NCBI GenBank assembly: GCA_015060865.1
Contig: SUXS01000014.1
Span: 1 to 64,000, forward strand
Source: Bacteroidales bacterium
GTDB taxonomy: Bacteria > Bacteroidota > Bacteroidia > Bacteroidales > Bacteroidaceae
Length of the DNA stretch: 64,000 bases
Direction: 5' to 3'
Shown: positions 52,120-61,451 of the stretch, piece after piece
Layout: each line of letters opens with the position of its first letter
Position numbering within the stretch: position 1 is the stretch's first letter
The notes under the pieces: model-generated
Seen by the model: only the letters and a program-made list of their open reading frames with translations
What the model was told of the DNA's origin: nothing
Database searches by the model: none
Position numbers and translations under genes: made by a program

Positions 52120-53136
52120 ATGAAGCAATATACCAATTACTCCTTGCTGGCTCATAATACATTTGGGATGGATGTGCAGGCTGCCATGTTCGTTGAATAT
52201 GATCGTGTGGATGAGTTGCGGAATTTTCTGGGATCAGAAGATTTTCTTCGTTTTCGTGATCGGTTTATCCATATTGGTGCTGGCAGTAATCTCTTGTTTG
52301 GTGGCGACTACGATGGGCTGGTGATGCACTCGGCTATCCGAGATATTGATGTTGTGAGCGAGAGTGGTGATTGCCTGCTGGTGCGTGTGGGGGCTGGTTA
52401 TGTGTGGGATGAGTTTGTGGATTATTGCGTGACACATGGATATGCTGGCGTGGAAAATCTGAGCGCTATACCCGGTGAGGTAGGAGCCAGTGCCGTACAG
52501 AATATTGGAGCCTATGGGGTGGAGGTGTGCGATGTGATAGAGTGGGTGGAGACACTCTCCATAGATGGGCAGGAGCGTATATTCAAGAGGGAAGATTGTG
52601 GATATGGCTATCGTGATTCAATATTCAAGAGGAAATTGCGAGGAAAATATATTGTAACCCATGTGGTGTATCGCTTGGCGAAGAAAACGCAGTTCCGACT
52701 GGACTATGGTGATGTGAGAGCCCGTGTGGAAGCGGAAGGAGGGGCCACCCTCGCTACGGTAAGGCATGCTGTGACTGCTATCCGTGACAGTAAGTTGCCG
52801 GATCCAAAGGTGCTGGGTAATGCCGGTAGTTTCTTTACCAACCCTGTGATTCCGCGAGAGCAGTATGAGAAGCTGCTTACGACCTATCCGGATATGCCAT
52901 CATATACCATAGATGAAGCCCGTGTGAAGGTGCCTGCAGGATGGCTTATTGAACATACGGGATGGAAAGGACAGGCATTAGGACGTGCTGCCGTGCATGA
53001 CCGTCAGGCACTTGTCCTGGTAAATCGTGGTGGGGCTACTGGAATAGAAGTGAAGGAGCTGGCACATAGGATTAGTGATGATATATATGCAAAATATGGT
53101 ATACGTATAGTCCCGGAGGTGAATTTCATTGACTGA
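52120..53136 (+). CDS. murB: UDP-N-acetylenolpyruvoylglucosamine reductase
   Basis: FAD/NADPH enzyme that makes UDP-MurNAc for peptidoglycan. It shows the FAD-binding GAGSNLLFGGDYDGLV, the GVENLSAIPGEVGASAVQNIGAYG segment, the active-site GYRDSIFK, LPDPKVLGNAGSFFTNPVI with the catalytic Ser, and the terminal Glu in VPEVNFID. ATG at 52120 gives 338 aa, a type I MurB. The frame is open upstream to 51946, but those residues are not MurB-like. Confidence 0.95.
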   Translation: MKQYTNYSLLAHNTFGMDVQAAMFVEYDRVDELRNFLGSEDFLRFRDRFIHIGAGSNLLFGGDYDGLVMHSAIRDIDVVSESGDCLLVRVGAGYVWDEFVDYCVTHGYAGVENLSAIPGEVGASAVQNIGAYGVEVCDVIEWVETLSIDGQERIFKREDCGYGYRDSIFKRKLRGKYIVTHVVYRLAKKTQFRLDYGDVRARVEAEGGATLATVRHAVTAIRDSKLPDPKVLGNAGSFFTNPVIPREQYEKLLTTYPDMPSYTIDEARVKVPAGWLIEHTGWKGQALGRAAVHDRQALVLVNRGGATGIEVKELAHRISDDIYAKYGIRIVPEVNFID

Positions 53137-53271
53137 GCAGAGGATGGGATCTCTGAAGATTATAAGGCAGTATCTCTCCTGCATTGAAATCCCAAAATGA
53201 AGTGGACGGATTGTGCGAGATACATGTGAAATAAAATACGATACATTGAACCTTAAAAAATAGAGAGTAAA

Positions 53272-54033
53272 GTGAAGCTGACATTTCTTGGAACAGGAAC
53301 CTCGACTGGGATACCGGAAGTGGGTTGTACGTGTCAGGTATGTACCTCAGACGATGAACGAGATAAGCGTAAACGCGTATCTGCACTCGTGGAGACGGCC
53401 GAAACGCGGATTCTCATCGATTGTGGCCCCGATTTTAGGGAACAGATGATGCATGTGCCTTTTGAACGGTTGGACGGCGTGCTTCTTACCCATGAACATT
53501 ACGATCATACAGGCGGGATTGATGACTTGCGCCCCTTTTGCCAGTTTGGAGATATTGAGGTGTTTGCCGATAGCCTTACCTGTACCCATTTACGTGAGCG
53601 GTTACCCTACTTCTTCCGTGAGCAACTCTATCCTGGTGTGCCGCGCCTGAATTTTCATGTGGTAGAACCTTACAAGTCTTTCTATATTAAGGAGGTGGAG
53701 GTTTGCCCTCTTCTGATAATGCATGGTGCACTGCCCATCTTGGGCTATCGTATCGGGACATTGGGCTTCATTACTGATATGCTTACAGCCCCAGAGGAGA
53801 CAATGCGCTCGTTGGATGGGGTAGACACCCTTGTGATCAATGGCCTAAGGATGCGCCCTCATGGATCGCATCAGACGATTGAAGATGCCATCAATGTGGC
53901 TCGTGCTGTGGGAGCCCGTGAAACTTACCTTATCCATATGAGTCATCATGCAGGCCTTCATGCGGTGACTGCAGGGCAGCTCCCGCCTCATGTGCATCTC
54001 GCGTATGATGGCTTGCAGGTAGAGGTCTTATAG
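53272..54033 (+). CDS. metallo-beta-lactamase-fold hydrolase (PhnP-like)
   Basis: A 253-aa MBL-fold protein with FLGTGTSTGIPEVGCTCQVC at the start, a CxC cluster also seen in PhnP, and the metal motif LTHEHYDHTGGIDDLRPF (HxHxDH). Later ligands include IMHGALPILGYRIG and IHMSHHAG. PhnP relatives cleave cyclic or nucleotide phosphodiesters; the substrate here is unknown. GTG start at 53272. It follows murB by 135 bp and converges on mfd with a 6-bp overlap of the two 3' ends. Confidence 0.88.
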   Translation: MKLTFLGTGTSTGIPEVGCTCQVCTSDDERDKRKRVSALVETAETRILIDCGPDFREQMMHVPFERLDGVLLTHEHYDHTGGIDDLRPFCQFGDIEVFADSLTCTHLRERLPYFFREQLYPGVPRLNFHVVEPYKSFYIKEVEVCPLLIMHGALPILGYRIGTLGFITDMLTAPEETMRSLDGVDTLVINGLRMRPHGSHQTIEDAINVARAVGARETYLIHMSHHAGLHAVTAGQLPPHVHLAYDGLQVEVL

Positions 54034-57000
54034 AACGGGACCATTCATGGCTGATAGCACTCCAAGCGCAGTCTCCACGGTGTCTATACCCTTGATGAGC
54101 AGACTGCGCTTGCCCGACAATTCACGGAAACGACATTCGTAGGGAGTCATCGCCGTATAGTTCATCACACGGCCGAAGGCTGTGCTGTCATAGTAGGGAC
54201 TCTCGAGGTTGCTCACGAAGTAGAGCGCCATCTGGCCTCCCTTGAGCAGGATTTTCTCGATGCCAAGCTGCTTGCCTATGCGGCGGAGCGGTACCACGCG
54301 GAGCAGCTCCTCGCCCATCGGGGGCACAGGACCAAAGCGGTCGGTGAGGCGTGTGCGGAATTTGGTCACCTCCTCATCCGTCTCCAAGCTATCAAGCTCG
54401 CGGTACACGAGCATGCGCTCACTGCTGGTGGGGATATACTCATTGGGGAACAGCAGTTCGAGGTCGCTCTCCACGGCACACTCCTCCACGAATCCGTCAC
54501 CGCTGATCTTTTCGCCTTCGGCCACGTCGCCCATGAGGAGGTCGGCAAACTCATTGGTCTTGAGTTCGTGCACCGCCTCGCCCAGAATCTTCTGATAGGT
54601 CTCGTAGCCGAGGTCGGCAATGAAGCCGCTCTGCTCGGCACCCAGCAGGTTACCCGCACCGCGGATGTCGAGGTCCTGCATGGCAATATGGATGCCACTG
54701 CCCAGGTCGGTAAAGTTCTCGATGGCCTGCAATCTACGGCGTGCCTCGGGGGTGAGCACCGAGAGTGGCGGAGCCAGCAGGTAGCAGAAGGCCTTCTTGT
54801 TGCCACGCCCCACGCGGCCTCGCATCTGGTGCAGGTCGCTCAGGCCGAAGTTGTGTGCCTGATTGATGATGATGGTATTGGCATTGGGGATGTCGATGCC
54901 GTTCTCCACGATAGAGGTGGCTATGAGCACGTCGTAGTCGTGGTTCACAAAGCTCATGATGACCTTCTCCAGCTCCTCGGGCGGCATCTGTCCGTGTCCG
55001 ATACATACGCGGGCATCGGGCACATTGCGTGTGACGAGTGCCGCCAGTTCGGCAAGGTTCTGTATGCGGTTGTTGATGATGAAGAGCTGTCCGTTGCGGC
55101 TGAGCTCAAAGTTCACCGCTTCGCGGATAATCTCCTCGTTGAAGGTGTGCACCTCGGTCTGTATGGGATAGCGGTTGGGCGGCGGAGTCTGTATGACGCT
55201 CAGGTCGCGTGCTCCCATGAGCGAGAACTGCAGCGTGCGCGGTATAGGGGTGGCCGTGAGCGTGAGCGTATCTACGCTCACCTTCAGCTGGCGCAGCTTC
55301 TCCTTCACCGATACGCCAAACTTCTGCTCCTCATCGATGATGAGCAGACCCAGGTCCTTGAATTTCACGCCCTTGCCAATGAGCTTGTGCGTGCCCACCA
55401 CGATGTTCACTTCACCGCTCTTGAGTCCCTCCAGCACCTTCTTCGTATCGGCAGCCGAGCGGGCACGGCTCAGGTACTCCACACGGCAGGGGAAGTTTTT
55501 CAGTCGCTCCGAGAAGGTGCGCCAATGCTGGTAGGCCAGCACGGTGGTGGGCACCAGCACCGCCACCTGCTTGTTGTCGCAAGCCGCCTTGAAGGCAGCA
55601 CGCACGGCCACCTCGGTCTTGCCGAAGCCCACGTCGCCGCACACGAGGCGGTCCATCGGGCGCTGGCGCTCCATGTCGGCCTTGATGTCGACAGTAGCCT
55701 TCAGCTGGTCGGGCGTGTCTTCGTAGAGGAAGCTCGCCTCCAGCTCGTGCTGCATGAAGCTGTCGGGGCTATAGGCAAAGCCCTTCTCCTGCGCACGCTG
55801 CGAGTAGAGCTTGATGAGGTCGCGGGCGATATCCTTGATCTTGGTCTTGGTGCGCTCCTTGAGCTTCTCCCAAGCACCCGTGCCCAACTTATTGATGCGC
55901 GGTGCCTCGCCCTCCTTGCTCTTGTACTTGGAAATCTTGTGCAACGAGTGGATAGACACGAAGACCACATCATCGTTGCTGTATACGAGCTTTATCACCT
56001 CCTGCGTGCTGTTGCCGTTGGGCATGCGCACCAGTCCGGCAAAGCGGCCCACACCGTGGTCAATATGCACCACGTAGTCGCCCGGCTCAAACTGGCTGAG
56101 CTCCTTGAGCGAGATGGCCATCTTGCCGCTACGTGCCTTGTCGCTACGGAGGTTGTACTTGTGGAAGCGGTCGAATATCTGATGGTCGGTAAAGCAGGCC
56201 ACGCGCATGGTGTTGTCGATGAATCCGCCATGAATGGTCTTGTCCACCGCCGTGAAGGGGATGTTGCTGCCGCGCTCCTCGAAGATGGTCTTCAGGCGCT
56301 CGGCCTGCTTGGTGCTGTCGGTGAGTATATACACCTGGTAGCCTCGCTCTATGAGGTCGGCGAGCGACTGCTCCACCAGTTCGAAGTTCTTGTGGAAGAG
56401 CGGCTGGGGCGAAGTGTCGAAGGTTACCGTAGCATGAACAGCCGAGGATGCCTTCACGCCAAACTCGATGCGGCGGAAGTCTGTGGTCTTGCGCAGGAAA
56501 TCCGTTGCGTCAAGGAGATGGAGCACACAATCAGTTGCTTCATCCATTGCCTGCACCGCCTGCTGCGAAAAACCCTCCTCATTCAATTGTTCTATCCTTT
56601 CATGCACCCAAGCGTAGTCCTGAAACGCCAGCGCACTGCCCTTGGGCAGGAAGTCGAAGAAAGAGACCTCATCCCCTGCCCCATCCTCGAAGTTAGGCAC
56701 GATGCTCACATGGCTCACCTTGTCGCGCGAGAGCTGCGACTCAATCTCAAACGTACGTATGCTGTCCACCTCATCCCCGAAGAGGTCGATGCGGTAGGGA
56801 TACTCCGAGGCATAGGAAAACACGTCGATGATGCTACCACGCACGGCAAACTGCCCCGGCTCGTACACATAGTCCACCCGTTCAAAGCCCTCGCCCACCA
56901 GCGTCGCCTCCATCTGAGGAATCTCCACCGTGTCGCCTACAGCAAGGCGCACCGAGCGGTCGTTCAAGGTATCGCGCGACACCACCAGCTCGGCCAGGGC

Positions 57001-57393
57001 ATCGGGGTAAGTGACGATATACAATTGACTATTCGCCTCGCTGAGGCGAGTCAGCACCTCCGTGCGCAACACCTCATTGGCCGAGTCCTTCTGCCCGTAC
57101 TTGATGGCCCGCTTGTATGATGAGGGCAGGAACAGCACCCGTCCCTCGCCCAGTACCTGTGTGAGGTCGTGGTAAAAGTAGCCCGCCTCCTCCAGGTCGT
57201 TCAGCACGAAGAGCGCCACAGGCACCCTCCACGGCTCATCGGCGAGGGCCAATGCACTGAACAGCATCGGAGCCGCCGAAGCCGCGAGCCCCTTCAGATG
57301 TATCGTACGCACCGCCTCATCATTCCATACATGCCGCATGGCACTCACTCCCGAGTGCCCGGCAAAGCGTTTCACCAAGTCCTGTATTTCCAT
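54028..57393 (-). CDS. mfd: transcription-repair coupling factor
   Basis: An 1121-aa ATP-dependent translocase that removes stalled RNA polymerase and recruits UvrA. Order: UvrB-homology region (about 1-330), polymerase-interacting CarD-like domain (about 440-510, FEPGDYVVHIDHGVGRFAGL), RecG-like helicase with Walker A GDVGFGKTEVAVRAAFKA, DEEQ box LLIIDEEQKFGV, motif III LTATPIPRTLQFSLMGARDLS and motif VI GRVGRGNKKAFCYLL, and the C-terminal TRCF domain. Complete and normal in length. A palindromic leader and a TACCTTTG element precede it. Confidence 0.97.
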   Translation of the reverse strand: MEIQDLVKRFAGHSGVSAMRHVWNDEAVRTIHLKGLAASAAPMLFSALALADEPWRVPVALFVLNDLEEAGYFYHDLTQVLGEGRVLFLPSSYKRAIKYGQKDSANEVLRTEVLTRLSEANSQLYIVTYPDALAELVVSRDTLNDRSVRLAVGDTVEIPQMEATLVGEGFERVDYVYEPGQFAVRGSIIDVFSYASEYPYRIDLFGDEVDSIRTFEIESQLSRDKVSHVSIVPNFEDGAGDEVSFFDFLPKGSALAFQDYAWVHERIEQLNEEGFSQQAVQAMDEATDCVLHLLDATDFLRKTTDFRRIEFGVKASSAVHATVTFDTSPQPLFHKNFELVEQSLADLIERGYQVYILTDSTKQAERLKTIFEERGSNIPFTAVDKTIHGGFIDNTMRVACFTDHQIFDRFHKYNLRSDKARSGKMAISLKELSQFEPGDYVVHIDHGVGRFAGLVRMPNGNSTQEVIKLVYSNDDVVFVSIHSLHKISKYKSKEGEAPRINKLGTGAWEKLKERTKTKIKDIARDLIKLYSQRAQEKGFAYSPDSFMQHELEASFLYEDTPDQLKATVDIKADMERQRPMDRLVCGDVGFGKTEVAVRAAFKAACDNKQVAVLVPTTVLAYQHWRTFSERLKNFPCRVEYLSRARSAADTKKVLEGLKSGEVNIVVGTHKLIGKGVKFKDLGLLIIDEEQKFGVSVKEKLRQLKVSVDTLTLTATPIPRTLQFSLMGARDLSVIQTPPPNRYPIQTEVHTFNEEIIREAVNFELSRNGQLFIINNRIQNLAELAALVTRNVPDARVCIGHGQMPPEELEKVIMSFVNHDYDVLIATSIVENGIDIPNANTIIINQAHNFGLSDLHQMRGRVGRGNKKAFCYLLAPPLSVLTPEARRRLQAIENFTDLGSGIHIAMQDLDIRGAGNLLGAEQSGFIADLGYETYQKILGEAVHELKTNEFADLLMGDVAEGEKISGDGFVEECAVESDLELLFPNEYIPTSSERMLVYRELDSLETDEEVTKFRTRLTDRFGPVPPMGEELLRVVPLRRIGKQLGIEKILLKGGQMALYFVSNLESPYYDSTAFGRVMNYTAMTPYECRFRELSGKRSLLIKGIDTVETALGVLSAMNGPVL

Positions 57394-57410
57394 AATCTAT
57401 ATGCACATTG

Positions 57411-57438
57411 GGCAGACAGGGGCATGCCCCTATCTGCC
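57411..57438. promoter_or_regulatory. palindrome in the mfd leader
   Basis: A 28-bp palindrome with one mismatched pair (GGCAGACAGGGGCA and complement), 17 bp upstream of the mfd start and immediately downstream of its -7 element. It would form a stable hairpin at the extreme 5' end of the mRNA or serve as an operator. Confidence 0.65.
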
Positions 57439-57448
57439 AAATTTGCTG

Positions 57449-57456
57449 CAAAGGTA
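57449..57456 (-). promoter_or_regulatory. mfd -7 promoter element
   Basis: TACCTTTG on the minus strand, 55 bp upstream of mfd; no clear -33 box. Confidence 0.55.
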
Positions 57457-57505
57457 ATAAAAAAGTGGAAAGTATAATACGGAACGGTCGTAATATTGGC
57501 TGAGG

Positions 57506-59509
57506 TCAGTTGGCGCGTGGCATTTCCTTGATGATTCCGTTTCGGTAGGCAAAGAGTAACTTGCGCAGCGATTCTATACGGCGATGAATGTCGCGTCCCT
57601 TGTCGGTGTTGCGTACATAGATACGTTCGGTCAATGTCTCAACTAAATGGCGTGTGCTTTTGATGTCGGACCCATTGCGTATGGCCTCTTCTGTAGAGGT
57701 GAAGGGCTGGTGCTCTACGAGCGACATGCCCCGCGAGTGATAAACAAGGGTGTAGCCGGCAATACCTGTGGTGGACTGATAGGGCTTGGAGAAACCGCCA
57801 TCGATAACAATAAGACGTCCGCCGGCTTTCATGGGATTTTCGCCTTTAAGTGTCTTGACGGGGATATGTCCGTTGATGATATGACGATGATCGCCCTCTA
57901 CGCCGAATTCCTCCAAGAGGAGATCTACCGTGCTGTCTTCGTTGCGTAGCGTGTAATAGTATCCCTTGGTTTCTTTCATCACGGTCTTGTCTTTAAGGAA
58001 ATAGCGCTCAAAGGTAGCCATGCGGTCTTTGTCGAATGTGGGTGCGTTCTTCCCACACCAGAGGTACCAAAGATAGTCTACTGCGAAATTGTGTAGCTGT
58101 GGGTCGTTGTCGGGGGTATGAGCGGCACGGATAAGGGTGTCTACCTTGTCGAGCAAGGCGCGACCCTTGTACAGTCCGTCATAGAGGTATACCTCTTTGA
58201 GGGTGCCGTCGGCATTCATGGGAATGGAAGCGTGGAAAAGAAGGTTCCCGTTGTACACAAGGTACATGCTGCCATTGTCGAGCAGACAACGGATATGGCG
58301 TTGAAGTTTCTCACTGGAGGTAAAGGAGTGGGCAATACGTTCTATCACCTCGCTCTCTTCGACACTGAGTTTGTAGGGGTCGGCTGGGTCTATAGTGGGG
58401 AAATGGCATTCGCGCATGCTATAACGTTTACCGCCAATGGTACATACCCCTTTCTTATAGTCTATCTTGTGCAGTAGCAGGCGGTCGTCCATCTCATATT
58501 CGGGATGACGACGTATAATCTCGGCTTCGAGCTTAAATTGGAGCACACTTACGGCCTTGTGCATTTGGGCAATAAGACGTCGTGTCTTCTCGCTACAGGT
58601 GACTCCGTCCTCTAACTTGGGGCCAAACTCCTCGCAGGGGTCATCCTTATAAATTTCCATGGCAAAGATGGCGAGATGCAGAAGGTTGATGCCATATCCG
58701 TCTTCAAGCACGGAAAGATTGCCGTAACGCATACAGAGTCGAAGTACATTGGCCATGCAGGCACGATTGCCTGCTGCGGCACCTATCCATAGTACGTCGT
58801 GGTTGCCGAATTGTACATCGAAGTTCTGGTATTGGCACAGGGTGTCCATCACGAGATGTGAACCTGTGCCACGATCGAAGAGGTCGCCCACAATGTGTAA
58901 ACGGTCGATGGCCAAACGTTGGATGAGTTGGCATATGGCTGCAATAAAATTGTCGGCTTGATTGGTGCTGATGATGGCCTCGATAATACCTTTGACATAT
59001 TTGTTCTTATTGGTCATTCCCGTGGATTCGTGTAGCAGCTCTTGGATGATATAGGAGAACTCCTTGGGCAATGCCTTGCGTACTTTGGAACGGGTGTATT
59101 TGGATGATATGTTCTGGCAGATTGAGATAAGGCGGCGGAGTGTAAGAGCATACCAGTCGTGCATGTCGTTTCCCTCCATCTCGGCTTTTATGAGCTGAAG
59201 TTTCTCGATGGGGTAATAGATGAGTGTACATAGTGTACGTATCTCTTTGTCGTTCAACTCGTCGCTTAAAACTTCACGTACCTTGCGCTTGATGTCGCCT
59301 GAGGCATTCTTCAGTACATGCTGAAACGCTTCGTGCTCGCCATGTATGTCAGCAAGGAAGTGCTCGGTGCTCTTGGGAAGGTTGAGGATGGCTTCAAGAT
59401 TGATGATTTCGGTGCTGGCTTCAGCGGTGTTGCGGAAACTGCGAGAGAGTAACTGTAAGTAATTCAGCTCTTGCTGAATCTCTTCTAAGGTATATGATTG
59501 TTTACTCAT
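57506..59509 (-). CDS. fbp: fructose-1,6-bisphosphatase, class III
   Basis: Gluconeogenic enzyme of the Firmicutes/Bacteroidetes type, a 667-aa metallophosphatase. Motifs: FLADIHGEHEAF (about 52-63), VGDLFDRGTGSH (about 206-217), FGNHDVLWIGA (about 234-244), and later INGHIPVKTLKGENPMKAGGRLIVIDGGF. Length matches the family (about 640-670). Single gene with a TACCTTTG element upstream, divergent from manA, another sugar-phosphate enzyme. Confidence 0.96.
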   Translation of the reverse strand: MSKQSYTLEEIQQELNYLQLLSRSFRNTAEASTEIINLEAILNLPKSTEHFLADIHGEHEAFQHVLKNASGDIKRKVREVLSDELNDKEIRTLCTLIYYPIEKLQLIKAEMEGNDMHDWYALTLRRLISICQNISSKYTRSKVRKALPKEFSYIIQELLHESTGMTNKNKYVKGIIEAIISTNQADNFIAAICQLIQRLAIDRLHIVGDLFDRGTGSHLVMDTLCQYQNFDVQFGNHDVLWIGAAAGNRACMANVLRLCMRYGNLSVLEDGYGINLLHLAIFAMEIYKDDPCEEFGPKLEDGVTCSEKTRRLIAQMHKAVSVLQFKLEAEIIRRHPEYEMDDRLLLHKIDYKKGVCTIGGKRYSMRECHFPTIDPADPYKLSVEESEVIERIAHSFTSSEKLQRHIRCLLDNGSMYLVYNGNLLFHASIPMNADGTLKEVYLYDGLYKGRALLDKVDTLIRAAHTPDNDPQLHNFAVDYLWYLWCGKNAPTFDKDRMATFERYFLKDKTVMKETKGYYYTLRNEDSTVDLLLEEFGVEGDHRHIINGHIPVKTLKGENPMKAGGRLIVIDGGFSKPYQSTTGIAGYTLVYHSRGMSLVEHQPFTSTEEAIRNGSDIKSTRHLVETLTERIYVRNTDKGRDIHRRIESLRKLLFAYRNGIIKEMPRAN

Positions 59510-59534
59510 AGTCGAAGAATTTCTAGTAGATGTA

Positions 59535-59542
59535 CAAAGGTA
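59535..59542 (-). promoter_or_regulatory. fbp -7 promoter element
   Basis: TACCTTTG on the minus strand, 26 bp upstream of fbp. A weaker plus-strand TTACTTTG (59600-59607) faces manA in the same 132-bp divergent gap. Confidence 0.55.
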
Positions 59543-59641
59543 ACAAATTTTGTGACAATTTATGGCACTTGAATGTTTCTTTTTTTCCTTATAAAGTTGT
59601 TACTTTGCAAAATATTTGTGAAATGATATAATTGAAAGTTC

Positions 59642-60604
59642 GTGTATAAGTTTGAACCTATATTGAAACAGGTGATTTGGGGCGGTGAGCGTATCGCTGC
59701 CTTCAAACGTCTGGATACAGAAATGAAGGAAGTAGGGGAGAGTTGGGAACTCTCTTCGGTTCCCGGTAATCTCTCGGTGGTGTCGGAAGGCCCAGATAAG
59801 GGACTGGATATTGTACAGCTGCTAAGGAAATATCGTGACCGGTTGGTCGGATATGATAATTATGTTCGTTATGGCGATATGTTCCCTTTGCTTATCAAAT
59901 TTATAGATGCGCATCGGGCTCTCTCTGTCCAAGTACACCCTGATGATGTGTTGGCGAAAGAAAGGCATGGGACGTGGGGTAAGTCGGAGATGTGGTATGT
60001 GATTGATGCGGACCGAGAGGCTAAGATTTGTGCAGGATTGTCGCAGAGTGTCACTAAAGAGGATTATGTACGAATGGTGGCAGAAGGAACCATAGAAGAG
60101 GTGCTTCATTATGAACGTGCTCATACTGGTGATGTGTATTTCTTGCCGGCTGGTCGTGTGCATAGCCTTGGGGCAGGATGCCTTGTGGCAGAAATACAGC
60201 AGACAAGCGATATTACCTATCGGATATTTGATTACAACCGCCGCGATAACAATGGAAACTTGCGTGAGCTGCATACTGAACTCGCAGAGGAGGCGATTGA
60301 TTACCAGGTGCTCACCAATGCGAAGGTGATGTATGAGTCACGGATGAATGAGCCAGTACCATTGGTGGAAGATGCGCATTTTGTGACATCGCTTTATGAA
60401 CTCACAGAACCGATGGAATGTGACTATTCAGAACTGGACTCTTTTATTGTGTATGTAGGCTTGGAGGGAGAGATCCAACTGGTGGATGATGAAGGAAGGA
60501 TGATGACGTTAAGGGCTGGTGAAGTGGTGCTGGTGCCGGCTTCAACGCAAACGGTTGTTCTGCTTCCTGAAGGTAAGGGAAAACTGCTGGAGGTATTTGC
60601 TTGA
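59642..60604 (+). CDS. manA: mannose-6-phosphate isomerase, class I
   Basis: Zinc enzyme that interconverts mannose-6-P and fructose-6-P, a step toward GDP-mannose and fucose for surface glycans. Zinc-site residues are in LLIKFIDAHRALSVQVHPDDVLA, and the second site in FLPAGRVHSLGAGCLVAEIQQTSDITYRIFDYNRRD. 320 aa is the short bacterial form. GTG start at 59642 directly opens the family sequence (YKFEPILKQVIWGG). Confidence 0.94.
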   Translation: MYKFEPILKQVIWGGERIAAFKRLDTEMKEVGESWELSSVPGNLSVVSEGPDKGLDIVQLLRKYRDRLVGYDNYVRYGDMFPLLIKFIDAHRALSVQVHPDDVLAKERHGTWGKSEMWYVIDADREAKICAGLSQSVTKEDYVRMVAEGTIEEVLHYERAHTGDVYFLPAGRVHSLGAGCLVAEIQQTSDITYRIFDYNRRDNNGNLRELHTELAEEAIDYQVLTNAKVMYESRMNEPVPLVEDAHFVTSLYELTEPMECDYSELDSFIVYVGLEGEIQLVDDEGRMMTLRAGEVVLVPASTQTVVLLPEGKGKLLEVFA

Positions 60605-60724
60605 TATACTAGGGGTAGGGTTTGATACTCATGGCGCAAAGGCGGAAGTCTGGGTGGCTGCGTTAAGAGTGTTATCTAAACTTAAAAACTAACGATAGGT
60701 ATATCTTGATTCGGAAAAAAATGT

Positions 60725-60732
60725 TACCTTTG
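60725..60732 (+). promoter_or_regulatory. SPOR-protein gene -7 promoter element
   Basis: TACCTTTG, 52 bp upstream of the lipoprotein start. A TTG at 60706-60708 is only 16 nt away, shorter than the usual spacing. Confidence 0.5.
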
Positions 60733-60784
60733 CAGAAACATAAGAATATGTAGTAAAAGTTTGTTGGATTTTATAGTAAAGATT

Positions 60785-61267
60785 ATGAAAAAAAGTGTTT
60801 TGTTCGGATTTTTAAGCGTGTTGCTCGTGTTTACCTCCTGTAAGTCAAAGGAGAGTGCCTACAAGCAGGCGTATGAAGCAGCACAGGAACAGGAAGCTAC
60901 CGAAGTGCAGGTAAACGCGCCGATGCAGGTAACTCCCGTAGAGAGTACTCCCACTACCTATTATGATCAGGCTCCTGTCCGTCAGGAAAAAGTATCTGCC
61001 GTATCGGTTAGTGGTGGCGTGCTGAAACCTTATAGCGTTGTTTGTGGTAGCTTTGAGTCGCAGGCAAATGCTCAGGGACTGAAAGAATTCCTTTTGAACG
61101 CAGGCTATCCTGCAGGTATTGTAAAGAATGTAGAAAGAAACATGTTCCGTGTGATTATTGGGTCGTTTGACACTAAGGCTGAGGCAGCCCAAGCCCGTGA
61201 GGCTTTCAAGGCTAAGTATCCTAGTCGTCAGGATTTCCAAGGCTCATGGATTCTTTGGAACAAATAA
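60785..61267 (+). CDS. SPOR-domain lipoprotein
   Basis: A 160-aa protein with a lipoprotein signal (MKKSVLFGFLSVLLVFTSC, Cys19), a Gln/Ala/Pro-rich linker (20-80) and a SPOR domain (about 83-155, SVVCGSFESQANAQGLKEFL and VIIGSFDTKAEAAQAREAF) that binds denuded peptidoglycan, usually at the division septum. ATG at 60785 is preferred to the in-frame one at 60761 because it gives the clean signal peptide. Single gene with a hairpin after it. Confidence 0.88.
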   Translation: MKKSVLFGFLSVLLVFTSCKSKESAYKQAYEAAQEQEATEVQVNAPMQVTPVESTPTTYYDQAPVRQEKVSAVSVSGGVLKPYSVVCGSFESQANAQGLKEFLLNAGYPAGIVKNVERNMFRVIIGSFDTKAEAAQAREAFKAKYPSRQDFQGSWILWNK

Positions 61268-61289
61268 TCAATCCGTGTATGGATGAGAT

Positions 61290-61315
61290 AAAGGGTGACT
61301 GAAAGGTCGCCCTTT
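61290..61315 (+). terminator. hairpin after the SPOR-protein gene
   Basis: An 11-bp stem with two wobble pairs (AAAGGGTGACT/GGTCGCCCTTT) and a GAAA tetraloop; the following ATTGTGTG is a poor T-tract. Probable weak terminator, 22 bp after the stop codon. Confidence 0.6.
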
Positions 61316-61435
61316 ATTGTGTGAATACTGTTTTTATATTGTATCTATAGGTGAAATTCTGTGTAAAACTGTTGCTGTGTAAAGATATTTTACATTCACT
61401 GTAGATAAAAAGGACTATTATTCATTCGTTTGTTG

Positions 61436-61443
61436 TATCTTTG
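61436..61443 (+). promoter_or_regulatory. ruvX -7 promoter element
   Basis: TATCTTTG ends 8 bp before the ruvX ATG, implying a leader of a few bases at most. No clear -33 box. Confidence 0.6.
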
Positions 61444-61451
61444 TAAGCATT

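Noticed and set aside
54568..57120. 850-codon plus-strand open frame
   Set aside because: It is antisense to mfd, whose domains are unmistakable; GC-rich codons leave the opposite strand open by chance.
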